From UBA2767 sp965228625 (GTDB taxonomy: Bacteria > Pseudomonadota > Alphaproteobacteria > Rhizobiales > Methyloligellaceae): DNA of 64,000 bases. Both the position numbers and the translations under genes were made by a program. The notes beneath the pieces are model-generated. The model was not told the DNA's origin. It worked only from the letters and a program-made list of their open reading frames with translations, and searched no databases. How positions within the stretch are numbered: position 1 is the stretch's first letter; every line of letters starts with the position of its first letter. The stretch lies in contig OZ245829.1 in assembly GCA_965228625.1 (NCBI GenBank), positions 1,364,001-1,428,000 on the forward strand, in the 5' to 3' direction. This document shows, piece by piece, positions 49,537 to 61,032 of the stretch.

Positions 49537-50226
49537 TCAAAGCTCGGTGTAGGATCGCAATTTTTCTTCGTTTTCAATGCAGTAATAGCTGCTGATGCGG
49601 CTGAGGCACCCTTCTTCCACCCAGCCCTTGATCTGGCGGTTGATGTTCTCCCTTGCCGCCCCCGTCATCCGGGCGAGGTCTTCCTGGGTGCATTTGTGCC
49701 GGATGAGCACCCGTCCGCCATCAACGTCTTCCCCGAAACCTTCCGCCAGACGCAGAAAGACGCGCGCGAGACGGCCATGGAGCGGCAGGGTCGTCTGCGT
49801 CGTGGCGGCCTCGGTCGAGGTGCGCACCCGCGCGCTCAGGATTTGCAGCATGTGCATGTAAATCCCCGGATTGGCGTCGGCGACATGCTTGAAATCGCGC
49901 GACGCGAGGAATGCCAACTCGCCGGGTTTCAGCGCGGTCACGGCGGCGGACCTCGGTTGCGTATCGATCAAGCCGATCTCTCCGATCACGTCCCCCGCCC
50001 CGACGATGTTCAGCAGGGTTTCTTTTCCGTCCAGGAGGGGCACGGAGACCTTGAAAACGCCGTCCATGACGGTGTAGCAGCCGTCTGACGGATCTCCCTG
50101 ATCAAATAGCTTTTCACCTTTCTTGAGGGAGATTCGACGCGCGTAGCGGGCCAATCTGTCGAGCGCGCCCTGCTCCAGCCCCGAAAACAGGGCGAATCTC
50201 TCCAATATTTCGCTGTCGACCGCCAT
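49537..50226 (-). CDS. CRP/FNR family transcriptional regulator
   Basis: 229 residues. N-terminal cNMP-binding domain (about 10-125) with KGEKLFDQGDPSDGCYTVMDG and the pocket GEIGLIDTQPRSAAVTA, in which GE and RSA match the cAMP phosphate cassette of CRP. C-terminal winged HTH (about 160-225) with TQEDLARMTGAARENINRQI. The recognition helix keeps the R-E-x-x-x-R pattern that reads TGTGA in CRP. No FNR-type cysteine cluster. It is therefore a good candidate to bind the three TGTGA-N6-TCAC(A/G) boxes in this window. Lies just upstream of the DUF2147 copy 2 gene. Confidence 0.9.
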   Translation of the reverse strand: MAVDSEILERFALFSGLEQGALDRLARYARRISLKKGEKLFDQGDPSDGCYTVMDGVFKVSVPLLDGKETLLNIVGAGDVIGEIGLIDTQPRSAAVTALKPGELAFLASRDFKHVADANPGIYMHMLQILSARVRTSTEAATTQTTLPLHGRLARVFLRLAEGFGEDVDGGRVLIRHKCTQEDLARMTGAARENINRQIKGWVEEGCLSRISSYYCIENEEKLRSYTEL

Positions 50227-50582
50227 GACGCCTGAATATCCCGCCCCAGACCGGGGCCGTAAAGTCAGAAAGCAGCGTTGTTACACGATTTACGGCTCTC
50301 CCCTCGCAGCCGGAAACCGCGATCCGAGCGCATATTCGTCAGATGTGCCGGGCGCTTTTTGCGCCAAACTTGTTAACTGAATCTCGCAAGCATCCGAAAA
50401 ATATGCATTTCGCGCCCGCCCTCTCATGCACGCTGTTCCGCGTTCGTGCATGCTTTGCGGCGGGCGGCCCGCCCGACCGGATTCGATCATGTGCCCTGTC
50501 GAGCGGCGCGGTTTGCGTTCTCTCGCGTCACATTCTAAACACCGGTGCCAGTGCGAACGTTAGTGAGACCACGTAGCTGATC
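50227..50582. other. divergent intergenic region
   Basis: 356 bases between the CRP-family gene and pepN. GC-rich; contains GGGCGGCCCGCCC-like palindromic bits near 50465. No gene and no clear promoter seen. Confidence 0.45.
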
Positions 50583-53231
50583 ATGGAAAAGCCGACACCC
50601 CGGACCGTTTACCTCAAGGACTACACCCCACCCGAATTTCTGATCGATTCCGTCTCGCTGGACGTCAATCTGCACCCGACGGCGACACGCGTGCGCTCCC
50701 GCCTCGAGGTCCGCGCCAACCCGGACGCCAGGGAAGAGACGCGCACCCTTGTCCTCGATGGCGAGGTGCTGGGGCTGGACGAGGTGCGTCTCAACGGCCG
50801 CAAGCTCAAGGCGGCCGACTATGCGCAGACCGATACCAATCTCACCCTGCCCGGCGTACCCGACAGCGCCTTCGAACTGGAGATCACCACCTATTGCAAC
50901 CCGGAAGCCAACACCGCGCTTTCGGGGCTTTACAGGTCCCGGAACATTTTCTGCACGCAATGCGAGGCACAGGGGTTCCGGCGCATCACCTATTTTCTCG
51001 ATCGTCCGGACGTGCTTTCGCGCTACACAACCCGGCTGCAGGCGGATTACGACATCGCCCCGGTGCTGCTCGGCAACGGCAATCTTGTCGACAAGCGCGC
51101 GCCAAACAGCACCGGTATGCACTTCGCGATCTGGGAAGATCCCCACCCGAAGCCGAGCTATCTGTTCGCCATGGTGGGGGGTGCACTGGATCATGTACAG
51201 GACAGCTTCACGACCATGTCCGGGCGCAATGTCGACCTTCTGATCTACGTGGAACCCGGGTCGGCCGACCGGTGCGCATGGGCGATGGAATCACTCAAGC
51301 GTTCGATGAAGTGGGACGAGCAACGCTTTGGCCGCGAATACGATCTCGACATTTTCATGATCGTCGCCGTGAGCGACTTCAATATGGGGGCGATGGAGAA
51401 CAAGGGCCTCAACATCTTCAACGACAAGCTCATTCTGGCCCGGCCCGAGACGGCAACCGACACGGATTACGCGGCGATCGAAGCGGTTATCGCCCACGAA
51501 TATTTTCACAACTGGACGGGCAATCGCGTCACCTGCCGCGACTGGTTTCAGCTTTGCCTGAAAGAAGGCCTGACGGTTTACCGGGATCAGGAGTTCACGT
51601 CCGACCTGCGCTCAAGACCGGTGGAGCGCATCAATGACGTCCGGATGCTGAAGACCCATCAGTTTCCCGAGGACGGCGGGCCGCTGGCGCACCCGGTACG
51701 CCCGAGCTCCTATATCGAGATCAACAACTTCTATACGGCAACGGTCTACGAGAAAGGCGCCGAACTGTGCCGCATGATCGAGGCCATCGTCGGACACGCC
51801 GGTTTCCGGGCGGGCATGGACCTCTATTTCGAGCGGCACGACGGAGACGCGGCGACCGTCGAGGACTTCATCGCCTGCATGAGCGAGGCGACGGGCAAGG
51901 AGCTGGACCAGTTCATGCGCTGGTACAATCAGGCCGGCACCCCTGAAGTGGTGGCCTCCCTCTCCTACGACCCTGCCGGCAAGGTCGCCGAGCTCGATGT
52001 CAACCAGCTCACCCCGAAGACGCCCGGCCAGTCGAAGAAGCTGCCGCTCCACATTCCGCTCAAGCTCGGCCTGCTGGGACAGAACGGCGATGATCTGCCA
52101 TTGCAACTCGAAGACGGCGAAAAGATCACCGATGGGTTCATACACGTTAAGGACGCACGTCAGACGTTCCGCTTCACCAACGTGCCCTCACCGCCGGTTG
52201 CCTCGCTGTTTCGCGGGTTTTCCGCGCCCGTCAAACTGACATCCAATCTGACCGAGCGCGACCTCGAGTTCCTGATGGCCAATGACAGCGATGAGTTCAA
52301 TCGCTGGCAGGCCGGTCAAAGCTATGCCCTGCGCGTGCTCACGGCAGCCACGGAGAATTTCAGGCACGGAGCGGAACCGGCTCCTGCAGCGTCATTTGCC
52401 GCCGCCCTTGCGGCGAGCCTGCGAGACGAGACACTGGAGCCGGCGTACCGGGCGGAAATCCTGAAACTTCCCAGCGAAGCCGATATCGCGCGGGACATCG
52501 GCAAGGACGTCGACCCGACCGCCATCCACAAGGCCAGGAACTGGCTTCGGCGCGAAATCGCACAAAACCTCTACGATGAGCTCTTGGACCTGTACGCAGC
52601 AAATGAAGTATCCGGCCCATACTCTCCGGAAGCAGCGGACGCCGGCAAACGGGCCTTACGGAACGCCGCGCTGGCGATGCTCTCCGCCACCGGGGAGGAG
52701 GGCGACGCGGAGCGCGTGAGCGACCATCACGCAAGCGCCGTCAACATGACCGATGCGATCGCCGCGCTCGCGATCCTGAGCCATATGGACGGAGACAAGC
52801 GGGAAGCGGCGTTCGATGAGTTTTATCGCAGATGGAACGACGACCATCTCGTCATCGACAAATGGTTTGCGCTGCAGGCCATGTCGACGCTTGAGGACGT
52901 ACCGGAGCGGGTCAAACTGCTGACCAGGCATCCGCTCTTCTCGCTCAAGAACCCGAACAAGGTTCGCGCTCTGATCGGGGCGTTCGCAAACATGAACCCG
53001 ACTGGGTTCTGCCGCGCCGACGGCGCGGGTTTCCGCCTTGTCGCCGATGCGGTGCTTGAGATCGACGGGTTCAATCCTCAGGTGTCGGCACGCATGCTCG
53101 GCGCGTTCAAAACCTGGAGGATGCTGGAGCGCACCAGGCAGAACCTGGCAAAAACCGAGCTGGAGCGGATTGCATCCCACGAGAAGCTGTCGCGCGATCT
53201 CTATGAAATCGTTACGAAAACGCTTGAGTAG
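50583..53231 (+). CDS. pepN: aminopeptidase N (M1)
   Basis: 882 residues, matching bacterial PepN in length. The exopeptidase motif GAMEN is present (NMGAMENKGLNIF), followed by the zinc site HEYFH-x18-E (VIAHEYFHNW to GLTVYRDQEF). The early NTALSGLY and CTQCEAQGFRRITYF segments are typical of the gamma/alpha-proteobacterial form. A cytosolic metallo-aminopeptidase that removes N-terminal residues from peptides. No strong Shine-Dalgarno site precedes the ATG. Confidence 0.95.
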   Translation: MEKPTPRTVYLKDYTPPEFLIDSVSLDVNLHPTATRVRSRLEVRANPDAREETRTLVLDGEVLGLDEVRLNGRKLKAADYAQTDTNLTLPGVPDSAFELEITTYCNPEANTALSGLYRSRNIFCTQCEAQGFRRITYFLDRPDVLSRYTTRLQADYDIAPVLLGNGNLVDKRAPNSTGMHFAIWEDPHPKPSYLFAMVGGALDHVQDSFTTMSGRNVDLLIYVEPGSADRCAWAMESLKRSMKWDEQRFGREYDLDIFMIVAVSDFNMGAMENKGLNIFNDKLILARPETATDTDYAAIEAVIAHEYFHNWTGNRVTCRDWFQLCLKEGLTVYRDQEFTSDLRSRPVERINDVRMLKTHQFPEDGGPLAHPVRPSSYIEINNFYTATVYEKGAELCRMIEAIVGHAGFRAGMDLYFERHDGDAATVEDFIACMSEATGKELDQFMRWYNQAGTPEVVASLSYDPAGKVAELDVNQLTPKTPGQSKKLPLHIPLKLGLLGQNGDDLPLQLEDGEKITDGFIHVKDARQTFRFTNVPSPPVASLFRGFSAPVKLTSNLTERDLEFLMANDSDEFNRWQAGQSYALRVLTAATENFRHGAEPAPAASFAAALAASLRDETLEPAYRAEILKLPSEADIARDIGKDVDPTAIHKARNWLRREIAQNLYDELLDLYAANEVSGPYSPEAADAGKRALRNAALAMLSATGEEGDAERVSDHHASAVNMTDAIAALAILSHMDGDKREAAFDEFYRRWNDDHLVIDKWFALQAMSTLEDVPERVKLLTRHPLFSLKNPNKVRALIGAFANMNPTGFCRADGAGFRLVADAVLEIDGFNPQVSARMLGAFKTWRMLERTRQNLAKTELERIASHEKLSRDLYEIVTKTLE

Positions 53232-53311
53232 AAGTTCCGCGTTATAGCGCGTCTGCCGCAATGTCGACCGGCAATCTCCACAGGTTCTCCACATGTTCTC
53301 TCTAGACAAGA

Positions 53312-53386
53312 GAGTCACTTTTCGAATCAATTGGATAAGTGATTCGGAGATGCGGCACACCTCCGATTCAGAAGGTGCAGCGAATC
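53312..53386. promoter_or_regulatory. cluster of five GANTC (CcrM) sites before the histidine kinase
   Basis: GAGTC 53312, GAATC 53324, GATTC 53341, GATTC 53365 and GAATC 53382, all within 75 bases and just upstream of the start codon at 53402. Two of them form the inverted repeat CGAATCA-N10-TGATTCG (53323-53346). Confidence 0.7.
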
Positions 53387-53401
53387 TTGAGGGGGCAGAA
53401 C

Positions 53402-55699
<2,298 letters not shown>

Positions 55700-55711
55700 C
55701 TGTCCACCCTG

Positions 55712-56269
55712 TCAGGGCGATTTCTGTTCACGCGGCCCGTCGCTGTTCGCGGGACCGTCTTTTCGGCGGTCCGATTGGCGGTGCGGCCGGAACGCGGCGC
55801 GGACATAGCGCAGCAGCACCTTCCGCTCCTCAAGCGTCAAGTCCTTGAGCAGCTCCACGACCATCGCGTGCATCGCCTCATGCTGGCTGTTCCTGATGTC
55901 CCGCAAACGCGTCAGGGCCGCCGCGAGCTTCTGCTCGTCATAGGTCACCGCGAGGGCCGCGTCCTTGGCCTCTCGTCGTGCCTGGCGAAGCTGCTGTTTC
56001 AAGGCACGACCGTCCTCGCGTTGTTTCTCGAGGAGCGCATTCGCACGCTGTTTCTTGGTATCGGGAAGTTCAACGGAGAAATTCTCGACCGCGCGGCCCA
56101 GGATCCGATGTGGCGCCCCGGGTGGTCCGTCAATGCGGGCCCACATCCGGCCGGCGATCAGGCCGACGAACAGAAGGTTCAGCCCCAGCGAGACGATCAG
56201 TACGGGCCAGAGCCATCGCCGCCTGCGAGGCGCTTGCCCCGAAGACTTGTCATTCTCATTTGCGGTCAC
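55712..56269 (-). CDS. periplasmic metal-sensor-like protein (Metal_resist type), second cassette
   Basis: 185 residues: an Arg-rich N-terminus, one TM helix (about 20-42, WLWPVLIVSLGLNLLFVGL), then a periplasmic all-helical region (KKQRANALLEKQRED, LTLEERKVLLRYV) and an Arg/Asp-rich tail. Paralogous in type and position to 3221-3676. The start overlaps the stop of the preceding putative anti-sigma gene by four bases. Metal binding is not evident from residues. Confidence 0.72.
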   Translation of the reverse strand: MTANENDKSSGQAPRRRRWLWPVLIVSLGLNLLFVGLIAGRMWARIDGPPGAPHRILGRAVENFSVELPDTKKQRANALLEKQREDGRALKQQLRQARREAKDAALAVTYDEQKLAAALTRLRDIRNSQHEAMHAMVVELLKDLTLEERKVLLRYVRAAFRPHRQSDRRKDGPANSDGPREQKSP

Positions 56270-56790
56270 AACAAGTCCTCGGCGTCGCCTCCGCCGTTTC
56301 CATCAAGCCAGGCATCCGTGTAAACGCCATCTCCCTCACCGTTCCCGTTACTCAAGGCGGCAAGACGCAATGCACTGTCCACTGTCGTGCCGCCGACGCC
56401 GGACAATCCGAGATATACACCAAGCGCAAACGACGCGGCCAATGCGGCGGCCGGCCACAAACGCGAAACGGGCTGCGATCTCACTTCCGTCTGGTCACGC
56501 CGCGCCGCCGCCGCGATCGGCACCACCGTCGCATTGCGGGATTTGTCTTTCGTGGCTGCGGCCAAAATTCCGGCCTTCAACGATTCGCTCGCGTGCATCG
56601 CGGGCGCAGTGTCCATGACACGTGCGAGTGCCTGCGCCTCGCGGTACAGGGACCGCGCTCGGTTGTCCGTTTCAATCAGCGATCGCAGCTCGTCGCGTTC
56701 CGCTTCCGGCCAGCGCCTCGCATCCGCGCCATACGCGTCAAGGACTTCGCCAAGCCTCTTCAGTCTGTTTCGTTTGTTCATGGCCGTCAT
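56266..56790 (-). CDS. putative anti-sigma factor, second cassette
   Basis: 174 residues. Cytosolic N-terminal helix region (LGEVLDAYGADARRWPEAERDEL) similar to the 3673-4059 protein, followed by a helix with AQALARVMDTAPA, and a TM helix at about 107-125 (LWPAAALAASFALGVYLGL). A short periplasmic end carries NGNGEGDG and NGGGDAEDLL. No zinc motif. It follows the ECF sigma gene after 19 bases. Confidence 0.6.
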   Translation of the reverse strand: MTAMNKRNRLKRLGEVLDAYGADARRWPEAERDELRSLIETDNRARSLYREAQALARVMDTAPAMHASESLKAGILAAATKDKSRNATVVPIAAAARRDQTEVRSQPVSRLWPAAALAASFALGVYLGLSGVGGTTVDSALRLAALSNGNGEGDGVYTDAWLDGNGGGDAEDLL

Positions 56791-56809
56791 TTAGTTCGAC
56801 ACCTGTTCG

Positions 56810-57451
56810 TTATTCCGGAATATCGGGAAGAAGCGCCTTCCATTCCGCTTGTAATTTCTTCTTCAACGACCGCCGGCCCCGCGCCAGCAAGGATTCCACC
56901 GCCTCAACGCTCGCGTCCATAGCTTCCGCCACCGCGTTCATCGACATGCTCTCATAGTGAAACAGAACCAGCGCCAGGCGCTGTCGTTCGGGGAGCTGTT
57001 GAAGCGCTGTGTCCATGGTCGTTCGCAAATCCTGTTCTTCCATCGTCAGTTGCTGCGTGGCTTCGGACGCGACCTCCGGCACCTCATCGACGGTCTCCTC
57101 CTTGCGCGACCGCAGCCGGTCTATGCAGGCGTTCACGGTCACCCGGTAAAGCCACGTCGAAACCTGCGCGCGTCCACCTTGCCAGTTCTCCGCCTGCCGC
57201 CATAGCCGCAGGAACACCTCCTGCGCAACATCTTCCGCCTCGGCTTCGTCCCCGAGCGTGCGGCGGGCAACGGCGAGGACCCGGTCGATGCCAGCGTCCA
57301 CGAGGAGTTGAAAGGCCTGGGCATCGCCCTGCGACACCCGTTCCATCAACGCCTGATCGGCCTGTCTCGCTGCGTCTTGCGACGTTCCGGACCGGGAACC
57401 GGCCCGGTCCGGTTTCGCGTCGTCTGATGGCACGCCTGTCCATCTCCACAC
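56810..57451 (-). CDS. ECF-family RNA polymerase sigma factor, second cassette
   Basis: 213 residues. Region 2 (EAEDVAQEVFLRLWRQAENW, STWLYRVTVNACIDRLR) and region 4 (LPERQRLALVLFHYE, AVAEAMDASVEAVESLLARGRRSL) are clear. The N-terminal 30 residues are poorly conserved and the start (GTG 57451 or GTG 57433) is uncertain. The next gene upstream on the strand is an EF-hand protein ten bases away, so they form one operon. Confidence 0.92.
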   Translation of the reverse strand: MWRWTGVPSDDAKPDRAGSRSGTSQDAARQADQALMERVSQGDAQAFQLLVDAGIDRVLAVARRTLGDEAEAEDVAQEVFLRLWRQAENWQGGRAQVSTWLYRVTVNACIDRLRSRKEETVDEVPEVASEATQQLTMEEQDLRTTMDTALQQLPERQRLALVLFHYESMSMNAVAEAMDASVEAVESLLARGRRSLKKKLQAEWKALLPDIPE

Positions 57452-57460
57452 GGGTGAACT

Positions 57461-57922
57461 TCAGTTTCTCCATCCTTTATGGCGCATAAAGCGCGGCATT
57501 TCATCCTTCGTCACCTGGCCGTCATCGTTGAGGTCGAGCCAGGTGAAACGTTCCTCCGCAAAGCGGTTGAATTCATCGCGTGTGATCGTGCCGTCGCGGT
57601 CCTTGTCAAACCTGCGCACGATCCGTTTGCTCATACGTTCAACACGTTCACGGACCGCGGTGTCGATTTCCGCCGCGTCCACGACGCCGTCCTTGTCACG
57701 ATCGAATTCCGTAAAACGCACTTCGCGCAACGCTCTGATTTCATCGAGTGAAATCGCACCATCCTTGTTCGCATCGGCACGGTCGAGCCAGCCTTTCGGG
57801 CCTTGCATGCCCATCGCCGGATGACCCGGGCCGAACTGTCCAAACGCAAAACTTGCGCTCAACACGCCGAGTGTCAGCGCACCGATTGCCAGCCCGATCA
57901 GCCTGATAGCGCCAATAGCCAT
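57461..57922 (-). CDS. secreted EF-hand calcium-binding protein
   Basis: 153 residues from the ATG at 57922 (GGAG eight bases upstream; a GTG at 57940 is less likely). Signal peptide about 1-24. Four EF-hand loops are visible: DANKDGAISLDE, DRDKDGVVDAAE, DKDRDGTITRDE and DLNDDGQVTKDE. First gene of the second ECF cassette, ten bases before the sigma gene. Probably binds Ca2+ in the periplasm, but whether it signals to the sigma system is not known. Confidence 0.88.
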   Translation of the reverse strand: MAIGAIRLIGLAIGALTLGVLSASFAFGQFGPGHPAMGMQGPKGWLDRADANKDGAISLDEIRALREVRFTEFDRDKDGVVDAAEIDTAVRERVERMSKRIVRRFDKDRDGTITRDEFNRFAEERFTWLDLNDDGQVTKDEMPRFMRHKGWRN

Positions 57923-58052
57923 CTTGAGTTCTCCTCTCACATCACTCGAGATCGCGCCGGCTCCCCCGTCGGCCGTCCCTTACTGTCATACGGATCGGAA
58001 CGCCGGCGTCCGTCGCGAAAAAGGGATTGCCGCACAGTGCGGTAACCACAAA

Positions 58053-60983
58053 TCAGGCAACGATGCGCTCATAAGTGGCGCGGACCATATCGACCGTGTT
58101 GCGAAGATCGGATTGCAGGCTTTGGAAGTCCGGCTTTTCGGTGGCGCGCAGCAAAAGGCCGATCAACCCCGCGGACGCCGTGCTCTCGTCGAACGGCCGG
58201 TCCAGACACAGGCGCAGCACCTGTGTCAGGTTATGGTAAAGATGCGCCGCCGGAATGAGCAGTTGCGCGTCGTCGGCCGAAAGGGCATCCGCCGCGGTCA
58301 GCTTTTCCAGGCTCCTGGCAGTGTTCTGATCGAGAACGTCCGGGTTCTCATGCGCGGTCGCCACCTGCAGAAACTGCGCTATGAACTCCAGATCCACCAG
58401 ACCGCCGCGGACGTTTTTCAGGTCCCAGATATCATCTGTGCCCTTTTCCCTGGCGATGCGCTCGCGCATGTCATGAACATCCGAAACAAGCTTGTTCCGG
58501 TCGCGCTCCATGGTCAGCACGTCGCAAATGGCGCCCTCGACCTTGCGCCTGAGCGCTTCCGGTCCCGAGACGACGCGGGCGCGCGTGAGCGCGAGATGCT
58601 CCCACGTCCACGCCTCGGAACGCTGGTAGCTGGTGAAACTCTCGAAATGCGTGGCGACCGGCCCCGAACGCCCTGAGGGGCGCAGCCGCATATCAACCTC
58701 GTAGAGCGTACCGTCCGCGGTTTGCGCGGAGAGCGCGCTGATCAGCCGTTGCGTGAACCGCGTGTAGTATTGTCCACCCATCAGCGGGCGCGCGCCGTCC
58801 GACATGCGGGCGTCTTCGTCGAAATCATAGATGATGATGAGATCGAGGTCGGATGAGGCAGTCATTTCCCGTCCGCCGAGCTTACCCATGGCGATCACGG
58901 CCGCCTGTCCGCCGTCGATATGGCCATGCTGGCGAACCATCTCCCTTTCGACTTCGCGGTGCAGGGCCTCAATGAAAAGCTGCGCAAGGCAGGCATAGGC
59001 GCCGCCCGCCTGATCCGCGCCGATCGTGCCCGAGAGCACACGCACGCCGATCAGAAACGCCTGCTCCTGGCCGAGCCTGCGTGCCCGGTCGAGATAGTCC
59101 TGATAGTCCTGCGCACGCGCGAGCCCCTGGTCGATCAGCGGCTGGAGGGTCTCGGGCGTTGGAACGTCCCCGAAGAACCCCGGATCAAGAACGGCATCAA
59201 GCATCTGGCTGCGCCGGCTCAGCACCCGCGCGAGCCTGGGCGCGGCACCGAGGATGTCGGCGATCAGGCGAAGCAGGCTCGTGTTCGAGCGAAGCAGCGA
59301 GAAGAGCTGGATGCCGGCCGGCAGTTCGGACAGGAACCGGTCGAAAGAAACCAGCGCCGCGCCGGGATCATCGGCCGCGGAAAGCGCCTCGAGCAGATCC
59401 GGCAGGATCTCCTCGAGCGCCTGACGCGAACGCTGGCTCCGGGTCGACGCATATCGGCCCGCCTTCCAGGCGCGAATGATCTTGGCCGCGGCCTCGGCAT
59501 CGCGAAACCCGTATTCCGACAGGACCGAGAGGCCTTCCGGGGAATCGTCGTCGCCGCGAAACACCGGTTGCCGGTCCGTCCCGTCGACATCCGGCAGGCG
59601 CGCGAACAGGGCGTCGTAGTGGCTCTGGACGGTTTCGAAGCGCGCGACCAGCGCTTCCGAGAACGCTTCCGTCGAGTCGAACCCGCAGAAGCTTGCGATC
59701 CGGCTGATCTCTTCCGCGCCGGACGGCAGCTTGTGGGTTTGCTCGTCGGCGATCATTTGCAGCCTGTGCTCGACGTGGCGCAGAAACCGGTAGGCTTCGG
59801 TGAGATTGTCCGCGGCGGCGGCATCGATCCAGCCCTGCCGCGCCAGACGCTGCAGGGTTTCCAGGGTTTGCGGGGACCTCAGCTCGATCTGTCTGCCGCC
59901 GGCGATAAGCTGTTGAGTTTGCGCAAAGAATTCGATTTCCCGAATGCCGCCCCGGCCGAGCTTCACGTCGTGCCCGGCAACGGCGATTTGAGCGTGTCCC
60001 TTGAATTCGTGAACGCGCCGCTTCATCGCGTGAATGTCGGCCACGGCGGCGAAATCGAGATAGCGGCGCCAGACGAATGGAGCGAGCTGGTCCAGAAACG
60101 CGCGTCCGGCGTCGAGGTCCCCGGCAATGGTCCGCGCCTTGATCAACGCCGCCCGCTCCCAGTTCTGGCCGAAACTCTCGTAATAGGTGAGCCCCGCCTC
60201 GGTCGAGAGGGCGAGCTGCGTGGCGCCGGGATCGGGCCGCAAGCGCAGATCGGTCCGCCACACATATCCTTCCGCGGTGCGATCCTGAAGCAGCCGGACC
60301 AGGTCCCGCGTCAGCCGCACGAAAAACGAGGCGGCGTCCACACCCGGTTTGAGCGGCACGCGGTCGGCATCGAAGAAGACGATGAGATCGATGTCCGACG
60401 AGAAATTGAGCTCGCCAGCACCGAGCTTGCCCATACCGAGCACGAAGTAACCGCAGCCTTCGTCGGGCGCGTCCGGATTTGCGGGCAGCAGGTTTCCCGC
60501 GCGGGCCGCCTCGGACAGAAGGTAGCGTACGGCGCAGGCGACGGAGCGGTCCGCCACGTCGCTGAGCGCCTGCGTGACCTGATCGATGGTCCACGCACCG
60601 GCAATGTCGGCAAGCGCAATGCACAGAGCCGCACGGGTCTTGTAGCGGCGCAGCGCCGCCATAACGTCGCGCTGCGCCGGCGAACCGGCAAGCTCGGTAT
60701 CGAGCGCCTGGTCCAGATTACCCAGGTACTGCTCCGGCGCGGTCGTCAATATGTCGCGAAGCGTGTCCGGATCGCGCAGGATCAGGCCGGTCAGATAGGG
60801 AGAGGTTCCGCATACCGCGGACAGCAGCCGGCGAACGGTATCGTTGTCATCGATGAGCGCGCGCAACTCATCCGGCCGCTCTCCCGCCGAGAGGCGGTCA
60901 TTCAGGTCCTCGAGGGACAGATCGGCCTTTTCCTGATCGAAAACCGGCGGAACGGTCGCGATGCGCTCGTAAAGTCTTTCCAA
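58053..60983 (-). CDS. glnE: bifunctional glutamine synthetase adenylyltransferase / adenylyl-removing enzyme
   Basis: 976 residues. Two nucleotidyltransferase-like halves, each with the metal motif: FSSDIDLIVFFD (N-terminal, adenylyl-removing) and SSDLDLIIIYDFDED (C-terminal, adenylylating), each preceded by GMGKLGAGE or AMGKLGGRE. It sets glutamine synthetase activity according to PII state in the cytoplasm. The TTG start at 60983 has a GGGGGCGGG tract upstream. It follows the sensor kinase gene on the same strand after about 50 bases, an order found in Hyphomicrobiales. Confidence 0.97.
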   Translation of the reverse strand: MERLYERIATVPPVFDQEKADLSLEDLNDRLSAGERPDELRALIDDNDTVRRLLSAVCGTSPYLTGLILRDPDTLRDILTTAPEQYLGNLDQALDTELAGSPAQRDVMAALRRYKTRAALCIALADIAGAWTIDQVTQALSDVADRSVACAVRYLLSEAARAGNLLPANPDAPDEGCGYFVLGMGKLGAGELNFSSDIDLIVFFDADRVPLKPGVDAASFFVRLTRDLVRLLQDRTAEGYVWRTDLRLRPDPGATQLALSTEAGLTYYESFGQNWERAALIKARTIAGDLDAGRAFLDQLAPFVWRRYLDFAAVADIHAMKRRVHEFKGHAQIAVAGHDVKLGRGGIREIEFFAQTQQLIAGGRQIELRSPQTLETLQRLARQGWIDAAAADNLTEAYRFLRHVEHRLQMIADEQTHKLPSGAEEISRIASFCGFDSTEAFSEALVARFETVQSHYDALFARLPDVDGTDRQPVFRGDDDSPEGLSVLSEYGFRDAEAAAKIIRAWKAGRYASTRSQRSRQALEEILPDLLEALSAADDPGAALVSFDRFLSELPAGIQLFSLLRSNTSLLRLIADILGAAPRLARVLSRRSQMLDAVLDPGFFGDVPTPETLQPLIDQGLARAQDYQDYLDRARRLGQEQAFLIGVRVLSGTIGADQAGGAYACLAQLFIEALHREVEREMVRQHGHIDGGQAAVIAMGKLGGREMTASSDLDLIIIYDFDEDARMSDGARPLMGGQYYTRFTQRLISALSAQTADGTLYEVDMRLRPSGRSGPVATHFESFTSYQRSEAWTWEHLALTRARVVSGPEALRRKVEGAICDVLTMERDRNKLVSDVHDMRERIAREKGTDDIWDLKNVRGGLVDLEFIAQFLQVATAHENPDVLDQNTARSLEKLTAADALSADDAQLLIPAAHLYHNLTQVLRLCLDRPFDESTASAGLIGLLLRATEKPDFQSLQSDLRNTVDMVRATYERIVA

Positions 60984-61032
60984 GCCCGCCCCCTGGCGCG
61001 ATGTCTCTCACCGAAACGATCCGCACGCACGG

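Noticed and set aside
28826..50226. Reading the caspase/TIR/cyclase island as a classical CBASS or Thoeris defence locus
   Set aside because: There is no cGAS-like nucleotidyltransferase, ThsA or typical effector, and most proteins are exported. Kept only as a looser hypothesis.
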